From Macrobrachium rosenbergii (Eukaryota > Arthropoda > Malacostraca > Decapoda > Palaemonidae), in assembly GCF_040412425.1 (NCBI RefSeq), contig NC_089777.1, forward strand, positions 30,021,037 through 30,085,036: a stretch of DNA of 64,000 bases, in the 5' to 3' direction. Position numbers and translations under genes: made by a program. Positions 1-12,248 of this stretch are shown in pieces. The notes under the pieces were generated by a model, which saw only the letters and a program-made list of their open reading frames with translations, did no database searches and was not told where the DNA came from. Each line of letters opens with the position of its first letter. The first letter of the stretch is position 1.

Positions 1-96
1 AAAAAATTATATAATATATATATATAGTGTGTATATGTATATGTATATATAGAAATAATCAACACAATCACGTGTGGAACAGAAATAAATTTTGTC

Positions 97-130
97 GAAC
101 CCAGGTCTTTCAGTTGAAAGACCTGGGTTC
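97..130. repeat. Perfect 34-bp hairpin with a tRNA-like motif
   Basis: Arms of 16 nt (97-112 and 115-130) pair perfectly around a 2-nt centre. The arm reads gaacccaggtctttca, resembling the T-arm end of a tRNA-derived repeat. It abuts the (TA)n(GT)n array. A relative with longer arms is at 11,222-11,330. Confidence 0.8.
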
Positions 131-149
131 TGATCTGATGTGAGTCACA

Positions 150-332
<183 letters not shown>

Positions 333-710
333 ATATACATACACGCTTATATATAAGAGGGATGGCTGGCTGTTTTTGGGAGAAGCACCAAGACGTCCCA
401 CTGAGTCATGTCCTTGTGAAACAACTACGAACATGAATCGAGCAAAGCTGGTGTAATAAAAAGCCTTAAAAATAGACCGAAAATTGTCATGGTCGTGTTC
501 TATTGGCCTTGGTATGGAAACGGGAAACGGTTGGTTTTTGTTTTTTTATTGTGTATTTTCCACATGTTCACTCGAGCATAAACAATGATGTTCACAATAA
601 AAAGTGGCTCATTGTTAGTCGGTATGTAGCTTACTCGAGTTGGTGGGGTGGGTTCATTTGCAAGTTTTTTTTTTTTTTTTTTCCTCGTCTGATGTCGGCT
701 CGCTTTCGTG

Positions 711-1110
711 TGATAGCTCATGAATGTGTTTAGCTGTGTTGTAATAGGAAATGTTCTTGAATGGAATTTTTTTTTTTTTTATTGACTTTTACAAATTTTT
801 TTTGTAGAAATTTTCCACGTCATAGGTAGGATTTTATAGTTTTTGAAGTACATGCTGCAAATCAAGATGGTTTAAGGTTTAAAGTTGTAAAAGAATTTAT
901 TGTCATTGTGATAGGTCATGAATGTGTTTAGCTGCGTTGTAATAGGAAGTGTTCTTGAATCAAAAATTTTTTTTTTTTCTATTGACTTTTACTATCCTTT
1001 TTCTTCGTTTTTACATATTTTTCACTTCATTGGCAGGTTTTATCGTTCATTTATGTAAATGTTCAAATTCAAGATGGGTTTTTGTTAAACCTCTACAACA
1101 GTTTATAGTA
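711..1110. repeat. Diverged ~200-bp tandem duplication
   Basis: Segments starting at 711 and 911 share catgaatgtgtttagct, gttgtaataggaa, tgttcttgaat, a T run and attgacttttac in the same order and spacing. The copies drift apart beyond about 1,060. Confidence 0.75.
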
Positions 1111-1355
1111 ACTTTTTTTTTCCTCGAGCCAATGGAAAATTTTATGTATTTATTATGCAGGTAAAGCGTGACTACGGAGCTCCATTGTTCGTTGGCAAAA
1201 GCGAAGATTTATACTATGTCGTAATGTGACCCTTGGGGGCTGATTGTTTTTTTTTCGTATTATGCTATTGCTGGCTGTGTGGAAGGAGTTGAAGATGTTT
1301 TATACACCGCGCGCGCGGGACACACACACACATATATATACGTATGTATATATTT

Positions 1356-1358
<3 letters not shown>

Positions 1359-1412
<54 letters not shown>
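1359..1412. repeat. (GA)n microsatellite
   Basis: About 27 GA units. It is the only long array in the window with the purine strand on +. Confidence 0.95.
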
Positions 1413-1413
<1 letters not shown>

Positions 1414-1475
1414 TAAACTTAGACATCAGGTTTAAGGATTACATTCATTATTTAGTTCAAAACATGTGACATGCT

Positions 1476-1480
<5 letters not shown>

Positions 1481-1546
<66 letters not shown>
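1481..1546. repeat. (TA)n microsatellite
   Basis: About 33 TA units immediately left of a fold-back element. Confidence 0.95.
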
Positions 1547-1549
<3 letters not shown>

Positions 1550-1591
1550 TGTCTTTACTGTAATACCACGGTGTACTATGAATATAGGAAG

Positions 1592-1860
1592 GCCCATAAA
1601 ACACTATTTGAACGTTGCAACCATATATTTCGAGCACTTCCTTCTGTGCCCCTGTTCACTGGTAAAATATGGACATGAAATGTTACAGGAGTATATATAC
1701 AAAGCACTGCATACCATCGAAGACTCAATGCCACACCTACATATGCCTTGTATGTATACTCCTGCAACATGTCATCTGTCCATATTTTACCAGTGAACAG
1801 GGGTACAGAAGGAAGTGCTCGAAATATATGGTTGCAACGTTCAAATAGTGTTTTATGGGC
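1592..1860. mobile_element. Fold-back element, family F1, copy 1
   Basis: Inverted arms of about 107 nt (1,592-1,698 and 1,754-1,860), nearly identical, around a ~55-nt loop. Arms begin gcccataaaacactatttga and contain gagcacttccttctgtgccc. A second copy with a short loop is at 15,381-15,530. No coding capacity. The arms flank no recognisable transposase, so this is a non-autonomous element. Confidence 0.85.
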
Positions 1861-2168
1861 TATATAATCTTATTTATTAGCACGTCACATGATCTGAACT
1901 AAATAATGAATGCAATCCTTAAAATTGATATCTAAGACTTATTCTCTCTCGCTCTTATATATGAGATAGTCAAGGCCGGCTACGAGTGTAACCCTCTGCA
2001 GCGTGTCATTTAAGCTTTGAACTTTGGTTACTCTCTTACTAGAAGCTATATTTAGCCATGATTCCACGAGTGATAATTTCGTTTGTGTCCTCACTGGCGT
2101 TTGCTTCATTGGAATTGTATTAGTGTCTTGTCGCGTTTAGCTATTTATTTAGGAGTAGGCTTTCTCTG

Positions 2169-2473
2169 TAAGTGGGTAGTGCCGTCGGTGCATCTCACAT
2201 GGTGAACTGTAGGCATTACTTAAGGCTATTTGCAGCGTCCCTTCGTCCCCTAGCTGCAGCGTCTTTCGTTCTTTTATACTGTACCTCTGTTCATGTTCAC
2301 TTTCTTCTGACTGACTGTCCACCCTCTCCTAACAAGTATTTCATAGTGCAACTGTGAGGTTTTCTTCCAGTTACACCTTTCAAACCTCCTTGCTGTCAGT
2401 TTCACTTTCAACGCTGAATGATCTTATAGGTCCCAGCGCTTGGCCTGTGGCATAAATTCTATATTCCAGTCCA
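2169..2473 (+). repeat. Dispersed repeat family A, copy 1
   Basis: ~300 bp from gggtagtgccgtcggtgcat to taaattctatattccag. It shares blocks with copies at 9.7, 12.3, 25.2, 42.7 and 46.7 kb, including taggcattactt, gtgcaactg, gaatga-ct-ata-gt and cccagcgcttggcct. SINE-sized; no tRNA-type promoter box was clear to me. Confidence 0.85.
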
Positions 2474-2780
2474 GGAGAAGAGAGAGAGAGAGAGAGAGAG
2501 AACTTTTAAATGCAATATACCAGATAAAAATCTTTACCGCTCGTGTATCTTGAGTGTAGATGGGGTACACACGAAGGCGTCCCCCCCCTTGATAGCGAGA
2601 CATGATGTAGTGCGTGCCTCGGACACATTCCGGACGGATTTTCTTTTTAGTCTCACACTTCCTGTTTCTCTCTGTCTCTGTACTCTTTATTTCGTTGTTG
2701 ATTAACAACTGCACTGCAAGGGATTCTCGTGTTTGATATTTACACACACACAAAACTATATATGTACAGTATATATACAG

Positions 2781-2792
2781 TGTGTGTGTGTG

Positions 2793-2867
<75 letters not shown>
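2781..2867. repeat. (TA)n microsatellite
   Basis: Preceded by a short GT run, followed by a tRNA-like segment (gggagttgaacccacac, 2,888-2,904). Confidence 0.95.
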
Positions 2868-2872
<5 letters not shown>

Positions 2873-2940
2873 TGTTATTCCCTTGATGGGAGTTGAACCC
2901 ACACAAATTTATATATATGTATATATACATATGCACACAC

Positions 2941-3020
<80 letters not shown>
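2941..3020. repeat. (TA)n microsatellite
   Basis: A second TA array on the other side of the tRNA-like segment, so the two arrays bracket it. Confidence 0.95.
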
Positions 3021-3025
<5 letters not shown>

Positions 3026-3176
3026 CATACATACATACACACACACAAACTTTTCACTAGACAGTACGTCTTCATTCCTTCCATGCATGCATGATAGATT
3101 TGCTTTTCAAACAGTTAATTAACAAAATGTGTAGTTGTATATTGAAAACGAATGTTTGTAAATTAAACTATTCTTG

Positions 3177-3178
<2 letters not shown>

Positions 3179-3270
<92 letters not shown>

Positions 3271-3290
3271 GTGTTGTGTGTGTGTGTGTA
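3179..3290. repeat. (TA)n(GT)n compound microsatellite
   Basis: About 27 TA then about 28 interrupted GT units. Confidence 0.97.
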
Positions 3291-4465
3291 TATACTGCTG
3301 ACTTCTAGGGGTGTTTTTCCTGTCGATTGTTGATCGAATCAACGTAGTTGCTTCTTGATATGTTTTTGGATGGTTACCACAATTAGTTGCCAGACACTTC
3401 TTAAAACCACCTTGTTCTCTGGTGGACGGGACCGTCTTTGGCCCTTGTGTCCTCTGGGATAAACTTATGAGCCACCTCTCGAGGGGTGGGGACCGGATTG
3501 CTAGGATGTGTGGGCGGGCGTTCTCTTGCAGGAATAGGTATTTGCGTGTGAAAAAATATTATTTTTTGTCTGGCGTTCATGACCAGTATTTTGTGACTTA
3601 AGTCTTTATTCTTTTTAGTCGTCTTTTTCTTTATTGTGGCATAGAGGAAAAAGAAAACTTTTATACCATCATCCCGGAAACGGGAATATTAGAAAGAATG
3701 GTCTTATATTTTGTTATTCTGGCCAGAAATGAGGAAAGTAAAAAAAAAAAATGAAACCGATTTTTTTTTTCCATTTAGTTTGCGACCAAAGACGTTGACT
3801 AGTTCATGTAATTTGTTATGTATGGAATTCATCCCATTATTATAACACGATCACTACAACTTCCTGGTCTGTGTCAGGTGGATTATTTTAAAGGTTAGGT
3901 AATGATACAGATTTTGAGAGTAAACTGAAATGCTACGTTTGTAGTGCATTACGGGAAACTTGTAACAACATTCTTTTTAACTGCTATCCTTTATGGTTAC
4001 TGATATTGTACTGTACAGAAGTTCAGTTGTTATTGTTGCTGTTGGGCAGATTGTTTTGCGACGGAAACCCTGTTGTTTGCCTTTCCAGATGACAGACGAA
4101 CTCTGTAACTTGTAAGAATTGTGTAATTCAGCATGTAGATAACCTATCATTTGTGACAGACCTGTTATATCAGGAGCGGTTATGCAATGCCCAGTTTTAT
4201 CAGTACAGTCAGTGGATCAGGACGATAAATTTTTTTTTTTTTCCAGAGAAATTTTATTATTGAAGAAATTAAATTATAATTTGGTAGAGGGCAACAGTGT
4301 CACAGAACTCAGAGTAGAAAATGTGGAAAACTTCCAAGGAATGGAGGGGTGAAACAGAACTGATTTGTAAAGAACTTCGTTTTAGACGAAGACTTTGCCC
4401 CGAGTTTTGAGTGAAGTCTATTCCAAAACAATTTGGTTCGGATTGCAAAAAAACTTCTTTGCAGA
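3291..4465. other. No gene seen
   Basis: AT-rich unique-looking sequence with T runs at 3,762-3,771 and 4,229-4,241. No open frame with protein-like composition. Confidence 0.6.
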
Positions 4466-4477
4466 TTATTATTATTA

Positions 4478-4525
<48 letters not shown>

Positions 4526-4652
4526 GAGCTTGATGGCGCCAGCTACGCTGCGCTGGAACCCGGTGCTGCCCGTCATGTCTCCCCTACCCTCGCGATCCCC
4601 AATTTACCCCGCCCCCCACCCGGGGCGGACAAACAAAAAAGATCCACTCGGA

Positions 4653-4690
<38 letters not shown>
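4466..4690. repeat. Two (ATT)n arrays around a GC-rich patch
   Basis: ATT arrays at 4,466-4,525 and 4,656-4,690 enclose about 125 bp of GC-rich DNA (gatggcgccagctacgctgc through ccacccggggcgg). The composition jump suggests an insertion into an ATT tract. Confidence 0.8.
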
Positions 4691-4691
<1 letters not shown>

Positions 4692-5108
4692 GTTTAAATG
4701 CATTTTCTTCTTTGCAGGTGAGTTTTCGTGGATTTTGTTGATGACCATTACGAGAGTCATTGTGAGTATTCCCAGACCAGTGACCTTTGAATTTTCCTAG
4801 TTTAAATGGTTATTGAGACCATCGCCGCCCTTGCAGCCAGGTAATATTTTGTGATGGCCCAAGATTTGTGATATAGATCATGTAAGTGACGAGCTGAAAG
4901 TTACGCCATCAGGATGTGCAGCAGTAGTGGGTTAGATGAACTGTTAAGCCAGAAGTCAGGTGGGCCCTAGACCAAAAAAGGTAGAGAACCTCGTCGTTGA
5001 TGGTTGGAAAGTTCAGTTTTATTGCGTTCTCAAGGTTTTTTCTGGAAACTTGAGCTGCAGGGTCCAAAGCCATTAAGTTTGATAAGCAAATCTCCATTGG
5101 GCGTTTAG

Positions 5109-5109
<1 letters not shown>

Positions 5110-5159
<50 letters not shown>
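5110..5159. repeat. (ATT)n microsatellite
   Basis: About 16 TTA units. Confidence 0.95.
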
Positions 5160-5162
<3 letters not shown>

Positions 5163-5789
5163 AGGATAAACCTGATTCGTGTGAACCAAGCCTGTAGGGG
5201 CGCTGACCTGTAATTCAAGCTTCCAGAGAGAGTGGTGTTCAATTGTAAGAAATTACAGAAGATAATAGGAAATACAGAAAGGTGAGAAATACACAAGTAC
5301 AAGGTAAATTGTTTTAGAGCAGTAGTACATTGCATCTTCCCTTGAACTTTTGAGGTTCAAATAAGTGAATTCATAACTGTTGGGTTTTGTTCATGAACAT
5401 ACATCCACTTAGTTGGCTGAGAAGATTGAAGTTACTTCCTTAATGTAGTTCATTTTCTCTGGGAAATTCGCAATTCATAAAAAGTATTTTCAAGAGTGGA
5501 AGAAGACTACCACAAATTGAATAGCACAATTATTAACTCCTTGTATAGACTTCAAGACTTGACTGTATTATGGGAAAACTTCCGGGGCATCATCAATATA
5601 CCAGTCCAGTGTAAATTTATGTAAGGTGATGTAACGAGTCCTTTATTAATCCCAAACATGAGCGCAAAATGTTGTTGTGTCCCAATGCTTAGTTGTCATC
5701 TGCGAGAAGGTGCTCTTTAATATATATTATATCTTTGTAATTTGCATGGTTTCCTTTTTACTTCCATCGGGAGTATATAATGAATTCCT
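5160..5789. other. No gene seen
   Basis: Unique-looking AT-rich sequence without a supported feature. Confidence 0.5.

Positions 5790-5822
<33 letters not shown>
5790..5822. repeat. (CT)n microsatellite
   Basis: About 16 units, pyrimidine strand on +. Confidence 0.95.
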
Positions 5823-5824
<2 letters not shown>

Positions 5825-6007
5825 GTCTTTATGAACTTGAAATGTTTATGGTGACGTCGATGGTTCAGTGGCCATTAGTTTAAATCGCACTGTTATAAAC
5901 CAACCATAAGGTCGGTTCATTTATGAAGAGCTTTTTGGGCAGATACAAAAGCCTCAGCAGCAAGCCGGTCACTCTTTACCAGGGGATGAAATCAGCCTTC
6001 CAAGAAA

Positions 6008-6009
<2 letters not shown>

Positions 6010-6074
<65 letters not shown>
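6010..6074. repeat. (CT)n microsatellite
   Basis: About 32 units, pyrimidine strand on +. Confidence 0.95.
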
Positions 6075-6077
<3 letters not shown>

Positions 6078-6364
6078 TGAAAAATGTCGTCTGGTAGCCA
6101 GCGTTTATATTGCATCTTGATGTGCGCTTTCACAACACGTTTGGCATCTTGGCCATTTCTCCCTTATTTGGGCGGCCCTTTGGGACAGTCCAGACAAGGG
6201 TATCCAAGGAAGGTGAAGGTGAGCTTGGATACTGCGAGTGAAATCGTGGATTGCTCTGTCCGGTTGATATATATTGTTGAGTCTTCTTGGTCATCAGATA
6301 AGGAGAATTTCCGTCGATCAGCTGGACATTTTGAGAGAACTCGGGCACCTTTTTGGGTTTTTCA

Positions 6365-6366
<2 letters not shown>

Positions 6367-6433
<67 letters not shown>
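6367..6433. repeat. (CT)n microsatellite
   Basis: About 33 units, pyrimidine strand on +. Confidence 0.95.
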
Positions 6434-6435
<2 letters not shown>

Positions 6436-7119
6436 CATAGAAAATATTGTAGGTGTTAATTTTATGGCCCTTGGGAATATTTTAATAATAGCGTGTTGGC
6501 CCAAAGGGAAAATGAAGTTATCTAACAGATATAATTTTTGAAAGTATGTAAACGCATTTTTTTGGTCTCAAGTCATTTACATAATGCTATACAGTTGTTA
6601 TGTTTACCAAATAAAAATCAACATTTGAGAACCGAATTATTCCAGAGCAGTAATTTTAGGAGGCTTCCCATTCATTGGGGCAAAATTCGCTCGATCTCCT
6701 GGCGCCGTCTGCTATTATCCCTTTTAAGAGCTAATCTGAATCCACCCACTGACTTTTCAGTAATCTAACAACTTGAAATTGTTAACACGGACCGCTTGCA
6801 CATAAATGCCTAAATAGATTCTGAGAAAGTTGCAGAGTGACCCTCATTTTCAAGATAAACGAAAGAAATTGGAGGTGTCTGTCCAAGGGCTTGGTGTTTT
6901 TTCTTGGTCTGGGCCCGTGTGATTTACGTGGTAGCTGTTTCCAAACTCTGATCGTTTTAGCAGAGATTTAATTGCTCTGCCGTTTGGAGCGGTCGTTCAG
7001 TGGGAGTAATTAAAATGTACCACGGTTTAACTTTCTGTAAAGTTAGAAAACTATATCTAAATGTACTGAATCATAATTTGAATCTAACAGCCAATCCAAT
7101 TTTAAATAAGTTATTTTTG

Positions 7120-7812
7120 TTTTGACGCTTGATGCAGATAAATAAGTTATTTAAGTACATCCAGATAAATAAGTTATTTAAGCAGATAATCCATATGTAC
7201 AGATAAATAAAGTTATTTTTGCTTTGACGCTCGTACATCCATATGTACATAAATTTATTTAAGCTTTGACGCTGTCCATATGTACAGATAAATAAAGTTT
7301 TTTTGCTTTGATATCATATGTATAGATGTACAGATAAATAAAGATTTTTTTGACATCCATATGGGATAAATAAGTTGATCATCCATTGATGTTAATGTAA
7401 GATAAATAAGTTATTTAAGCTTTGACGCTCGTACATCCATATGTACAGATAAATAAAGTTATTTTTGCTTTGACGCTCGCACAATATGTAGATATAAAAT
7501 TTAAGTTTGACGCTCGTATATGTTGTTTTATTTAAGAATTTGAATCCATATGTGTGATAAATAAAGTTATTTTTGCTTTGACGCTCGTACATCCATATGT
7601 ACAGATAAATAAGTTATTTAAGCTTTGACGCTCGTACATCCATATGTACAGATAAATGATTTTTGTTTACGCTCCATCCATATGTAGATGACTTTTCTAA
7701 ATAAAGTTTTTTTGCTTTGACGGTCCATTTATAAACAAGTTATTTAAGTCAAATCGTAAATAAGTTATTTAAGCTTTGACGCTCGTACATCCGTATGTAC
7801 AGATAAATATGT
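7120..7812. repeat. Degenerate ~48-bp minisatellite
   Basis: Units are built from agataaataagttatttaag, ctttgacgctcgtac and atccatatgtac in that order, with many internal deletions. At least ten partial or full copies. The palindrome gtacatccatatgtac-like core recurs in each unit. Confidence 0.9.
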
Positions 7813-8203
7813 TTTCTTTTGATTCATTGATTATCATTTGATGTTAAAAATCTGTCGATCAATAAGATAAAAGGTTAAATGTTGTTTTGAATTTGAAGAT
7901 CAGTTTGTTATATAAATTTTGTTTACTCCAGGTGTCGATGACTTTTCTGTTTTAAGGTCCATTTATCAGTGTCAAATCGTTCAGGTTCTTTATAATAATT
8001 GTAAGTATTTTTCCATTAATCATAAAACAGAAATAATGGAGGATTTCTTTGCGCGCTATATTAATTTGCAGAACTCTTGACCACAGGTACTTCGAATGGC
8101 GAACACAGGTTCATATTCACTGTAATTTCAGATTGCCACTTGAGACACCTTTTTTTCGGTTTCAAGAAAGTGTACTCAGTCCATCAAAACTTTGTGCTAA
8201 TGA

Positions 8204-8256
<53 letters not shown>
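8204..8256. repeat. (CT)n microsatellite
   Basis: About 26 units, pyrimidine strand on +. Confidence 0.95.
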
Positions 8257-8258
<2 letters not shown>

Positions 8259-8306
8259 GTATTAATCCATTCAAGTCCGTGCATCTTAAATTTTTTCGTT
8301 CTTTTA

Positions 8307-8515
8307 GATCAGAGATTCCCAACGTGGGACGTACGCCCCATGGGGGCGGTTTGGTATTTGGTTTGTAAGGGGGCCAATTCGAGAATGTTTAAACCAAGTT
8401 AATGGCCTTTTAGGTTTCCTCCAGGGAAATAAGAGTTCACTTTTTGAATAATAAGAATTGTATATCAGCACGAGGTTTCATCAGGATGTAAAAAAAAAAA
8501 AAAAAAAAAAAAAGT
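8307..8515 (+). mobile_element. Possible hAT-type terminus, incomplete
   Basis: The sequence cagagattcccaacgtggga followed by cgtacgccccatgggggcgg resembles hAT termini of the CAGnGnTTCnCAACnTGG type. It is followed by a degenerate stretch and a 23-nt A run. I could not find the opposite end or an 8-bp target duplication. Confidence 0.35.
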
Positions 8516-9736
8516 GGATTTTAAGCACGTGTAAATGCAAAAAACTTTCAAGAGTTGCGAAGAACGCGGAAGGTGTTGTAAGAACTTGGAAAAATAAAAT
8601 TTTTCGCTTGAATGTTACATGACTTCATAATATTATGACGTCAATAGCCAAAAGTTTGGCCATTCATTTTTTCTTTACAGCGTTATTGAAGTGTTCGTTG
8701 CACCATTTATACAGGAAACATGGTTGCTACGCAGCTTCGCAGATTTATAACTTTGCAGATATGCGATTCTTTACATATGCCTCAGCGTGGCCTTATTCGT
8801 TGATTCGGAAACTGTTGAACGAATTCAATAATACGGTCCAAATTTTTAATTTGATTAATAAGCGTGACGCAATGCGTTTTAAACGTAGGTTATCGCAAGT
8901 CTAAAAACGATTCATTTATCACAAGATATTTCATTTCATCCATATCCATGGAATGGGGATGAGAAACGTGCTTATGTATTTCTTAGTTGGAAAGGAATAT
9001 TAATATACAGAGGGTGATAACTAGCGTTGTATTTTACTTTCCAGTCAGTGCTGTTGTAAAGATCATACGTTCACAGCAGTTTTTCGTTGGATTTCTGCTC
9101 AGTTTTCGAGCAAACGACACATTCCGCTGAACACAGGCGACATAATTCAAAACGAACAATGTTGTTGAAGTTCTGTCAAACTTTCTTCATTTCTGTAAAA
9201 CAATGAAGGGAAAACTTGAATCATCATAACTTGCAAACATTCATCATCAAGAGCTTAAAACATTGTTCATATCTGTCAAACAGTTTGTAATAATACCCAT
9301 TAATAATACTGTTTACCTTTAAGTGCCAGTTTCTTCGTAGAACGATGTAGACGTCGTGTAGTCGATCCAGTGAATAGTATTGTAATCTTTTATTGTTTTA
9401 ATCTTTGAATAAGCGGAAAAAGAAATCCGAGTGAAACTGGTTACCTTACGAAACAGAACTAGTAAATGAAAATACGTGAACTGTGGTTAAATGAAAAATG
9501 TTTCCCACAACTAGATACAATTTACTAGCTATAAGGGACTTAAGAAAAGCACACAACAAATGCTTCATTAAACAAATCGTAAATTCACTGTACAAATAGT
9601 AACCTAATGCAGTGAATCTCTGGCCTGAACCTAATCAGGAAGATGGCCATCGATCTTGTGATAGTTCCAGGCCTGTATTTCTCGTTATCAGTAATAAAGG
9701 TACTGTAAGCTTCCATCTTAACCAGTTAAGCTTCCG
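8516..9736. other. No gene seen
   Basis: An open frame of 89 codons at 8,635-8,904 (+) has no motif I know and ordinary AT-rich composition; it is left unassigned. Confidence 0.5.
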
Positions 9737-10050
9737 TAGGGGGGTAGTGCCGTCAGTGCACCCCTCGCGGTGCACTGTAGGCATTACTTAAGGTTCTTTG
9801 CAGCGTGCTTTCGGCCCCTAGCTGAACCCCTTTCATTCTATTTGCTGTACCGCCATTCATATTATCTTTCTTCCATTTTGCTATCCACCCTCACCTAACA
9901 ATTATTTCATAGTGCAACTGCTTTGAGGTTTTCCTCCTGTTACACCTTTCAGACCTATACCTACTGTTTTCCTTTCCAGCGTTGAATGACCTCATATGTC
10001 TCAGTGGTTGACCTTTGGCTTAAACTCTATATTCAGTTCAATTCAGTTTA
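9737..10050 (+). repeat. Dispersed repeat family A, copy 2
   Basis: Full-length copy from ggggtagtgccgtcagtgca to aaactctatattcag. This copy has an intact 5' block (cctcgcggtgcactgtagg). Confidence 0.85.
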
Positions 10051-11221
10051 ACAAGTTAAGCATATAGCCTGATCCCTGAGCATATACTTGTTCTTTCTTC
10101 ATTTAATGTCGAGGCCAGTGTTAAAAAGTTTGTGAACACTTCTTTTGTGATCCAAGCCCTGACGGCTTTGTGATGTTGTTACTCATAATATTGCAACCGT
10201 AGCAGGGACCATTCTGTGACAAACGTTTCGATTAACACTTGGTTCATGTAGAGTAGCAGCTGGTTATGTACCGGTTTTTGACTAGACATTTTGATATTTG
10301 AATGTTTCTTCGTGTCTAAAATTGTCGTTTAATGGACATCCTTCAGGTACACCCAAAATTGAACAAGTAACGTTCATTCGTTGCTCTCTGCGCAAAGGTT
10401 TTTGATCAATATGCTCATAGTGATCGACTTGCAACCGACTTCATGATTTGTAATTAATGTGCGTAATTGCCTCTCAGGTTTAAATACAAACATACAAAAT
10501 GTAAAACGCATTCGTCGAACCATGTCATAGCTATCGTTTTGTTATTAGGTGGTTTTGTTTAAAGTCCTCGCCCTAAACAATATATAAAGTTTTATGGGAT
10601 ACTTGATATTGGAAGGTGTGTTAACAAAGAAAAGAAAATACAATGGAAAGGATTAAATAAAAGCAGTGAAGTCTTCAGGCCTAAAGTAAGTAAATCTCGA
10701 AATTTCAACTCCTTATTTGAATTTGGTGTTTTGGCAGGTCATAATGCTACAGCAATATGTTTAGTGAGGTGTGTGCGCGTGTATGCAAGCATTCATACAT
10801 ATTGAACTGTAATTGAAATGGTTGTATCCATTCACTTCCGCATTTAACACCTCTGTTTTTCCCTCATTTTGTTCTTTTGTAAGTAATGAAAATAGTCTTA
10901 GCCTTATTTAAAAAAAAAAGATGGTCACTGCATTGAAGTAACTGATGCAGTAAAATGGGAATCGAAAGCTGCTTTATTAGATAGCGTGAAGGAGTATTAT
11001 ATTTCTCTTCCTCCTCGTGGAAGAAATTGAAGCTTGTATCAGTGAATAATCGTGATGTTTTAGAGGGTTATATCCCCGAACGTTCTGACCTTGTATGTTT
11101 GATTTAAAGAAATAATACTGAACAAATAATACGCGTGACTGACTGCCATCAAAAATTATGAAGTTGCCGGGTCCATTTTCTTGTACACACATGTTATGTG
11201 TGCGTGTATAAAATATAACTT
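10051..11221. other. No gene seen
   Basis: AT-rich unique-looking DNA without a supported feature. Confidence 0.5.
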
Positions 11222-11330
11222 TGACTCGCATCGGGATCGAAGCCAGGTCTGTCAAATGAAAGACAACAGCCCTACCAACTAACTCACACAAGTCATTTGA
11301 GGAACCTGGGTTCGATCCCAATGTGAATCA
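11222..11330. mobile_element. tRNA-like hairpin element
   Basis: Imperfect inverted arms of about 35 nt at both ends (tga-tc-cat-gggatcgaa-ccaggt). Each arm contains a box-B-like gttcgatcc. The interior on the minus strand reads like a tRNA 5' half (gttggtagggctgttgtc). Related to the hairpin at 97-130. A long (TA)n follows 80 nt later. Confidence 0.7.
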
Positions 11331-11408
11331 GAAGTTTGTTTATGTGGAACACGTGCTCATGTCTTGATTAGTTCCATATATAATATATATATATGTGTGT
11401 GTGTGTAC

Positions 11409-11520
<112 letters not shown>

Positions 11521-11689
11521 AGAGCATGATCACTGAAAGGGAGTGTTAACGGACCTGCCCTCTCAGGTGCCGAAAAACCAGCTCCTTGGCAGCGGGAGTT
11601 TATTTTTAAGGTAATCTTCATCACTTGGGCGTGGACATATTGTATCTATTCCCTGTCTCGTTCTTCACGCGAACCTGCTTTTATATATG

Positions 11690-11930
11690 AAAGAGAGAGA
11701 GAGAGGGTGGGGGGTAATACGTTGATCTTAACCTAGAGAATTTAGTTCATAGTCTTTATTGTGAAGGGGGGAGAGAGAAAGAGAGAAAGTTATACGTTGA
11801 TCTTAAGCTAGAATTATAGTTCTTTATTGTCAAGGAGAGAGAGCGAGTTATACGTTTAACATAACCTAGATTATTATTTTAGTTCATAGTCTTTATTGTA
11901 AAGGAGAGAGACAGCGGGAGGTAATACGTT
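11690..11930. repeat. Four-copy ~70-bp tandem with GA cores
   Basis: The motif ggagagaga / ttatacgttgatcttaacctaga / tttagttcatagtctttattgt recurs about four times between 11,690 and 11,960, with unit lengths of roughly 60-75 bp. Confidence 0.75.
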
Positions 11931-12248
11931 GATCTTATCCCAGAGAAATTTAGTTCATTGTTTTTATAGATTTTTTTTTTCCCAAGTTAAATGGCTTTTG
12001 GTATTCTGGTAATTTCCCGGAAACATTTCTAAGGTATTTGTCATCTGTCAATCTTCGCGAACTAAGTAGGGCGCTTGGTAAATTTTTGGCAGATTTTCCT
12101 GGCAATTTGGTACTTGTGACATTTAGGGGTGCTGTTGCACATTTAAATTCAGTGAGTGATATGTCCCCTTCGAGGGAATTGAAGCAGCACATGGCATATG
12201 GCCATATCTTTGCTTGACGTGGAAACACATGATTGCCCTCAGTTTTGG

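Noticed and set aside
5923..6504. Open frames of Leu-Ser and Arg-Glu repeats
   Set aside because: Translations of (CT)n on either strand; no flanking protein-like sequence or splice support.
8635..8904. 89-codon + frame next to a hAT-like end
   Set aside because: No transposase motifs (no hAT dimerisation or DDE signature) could be seen.
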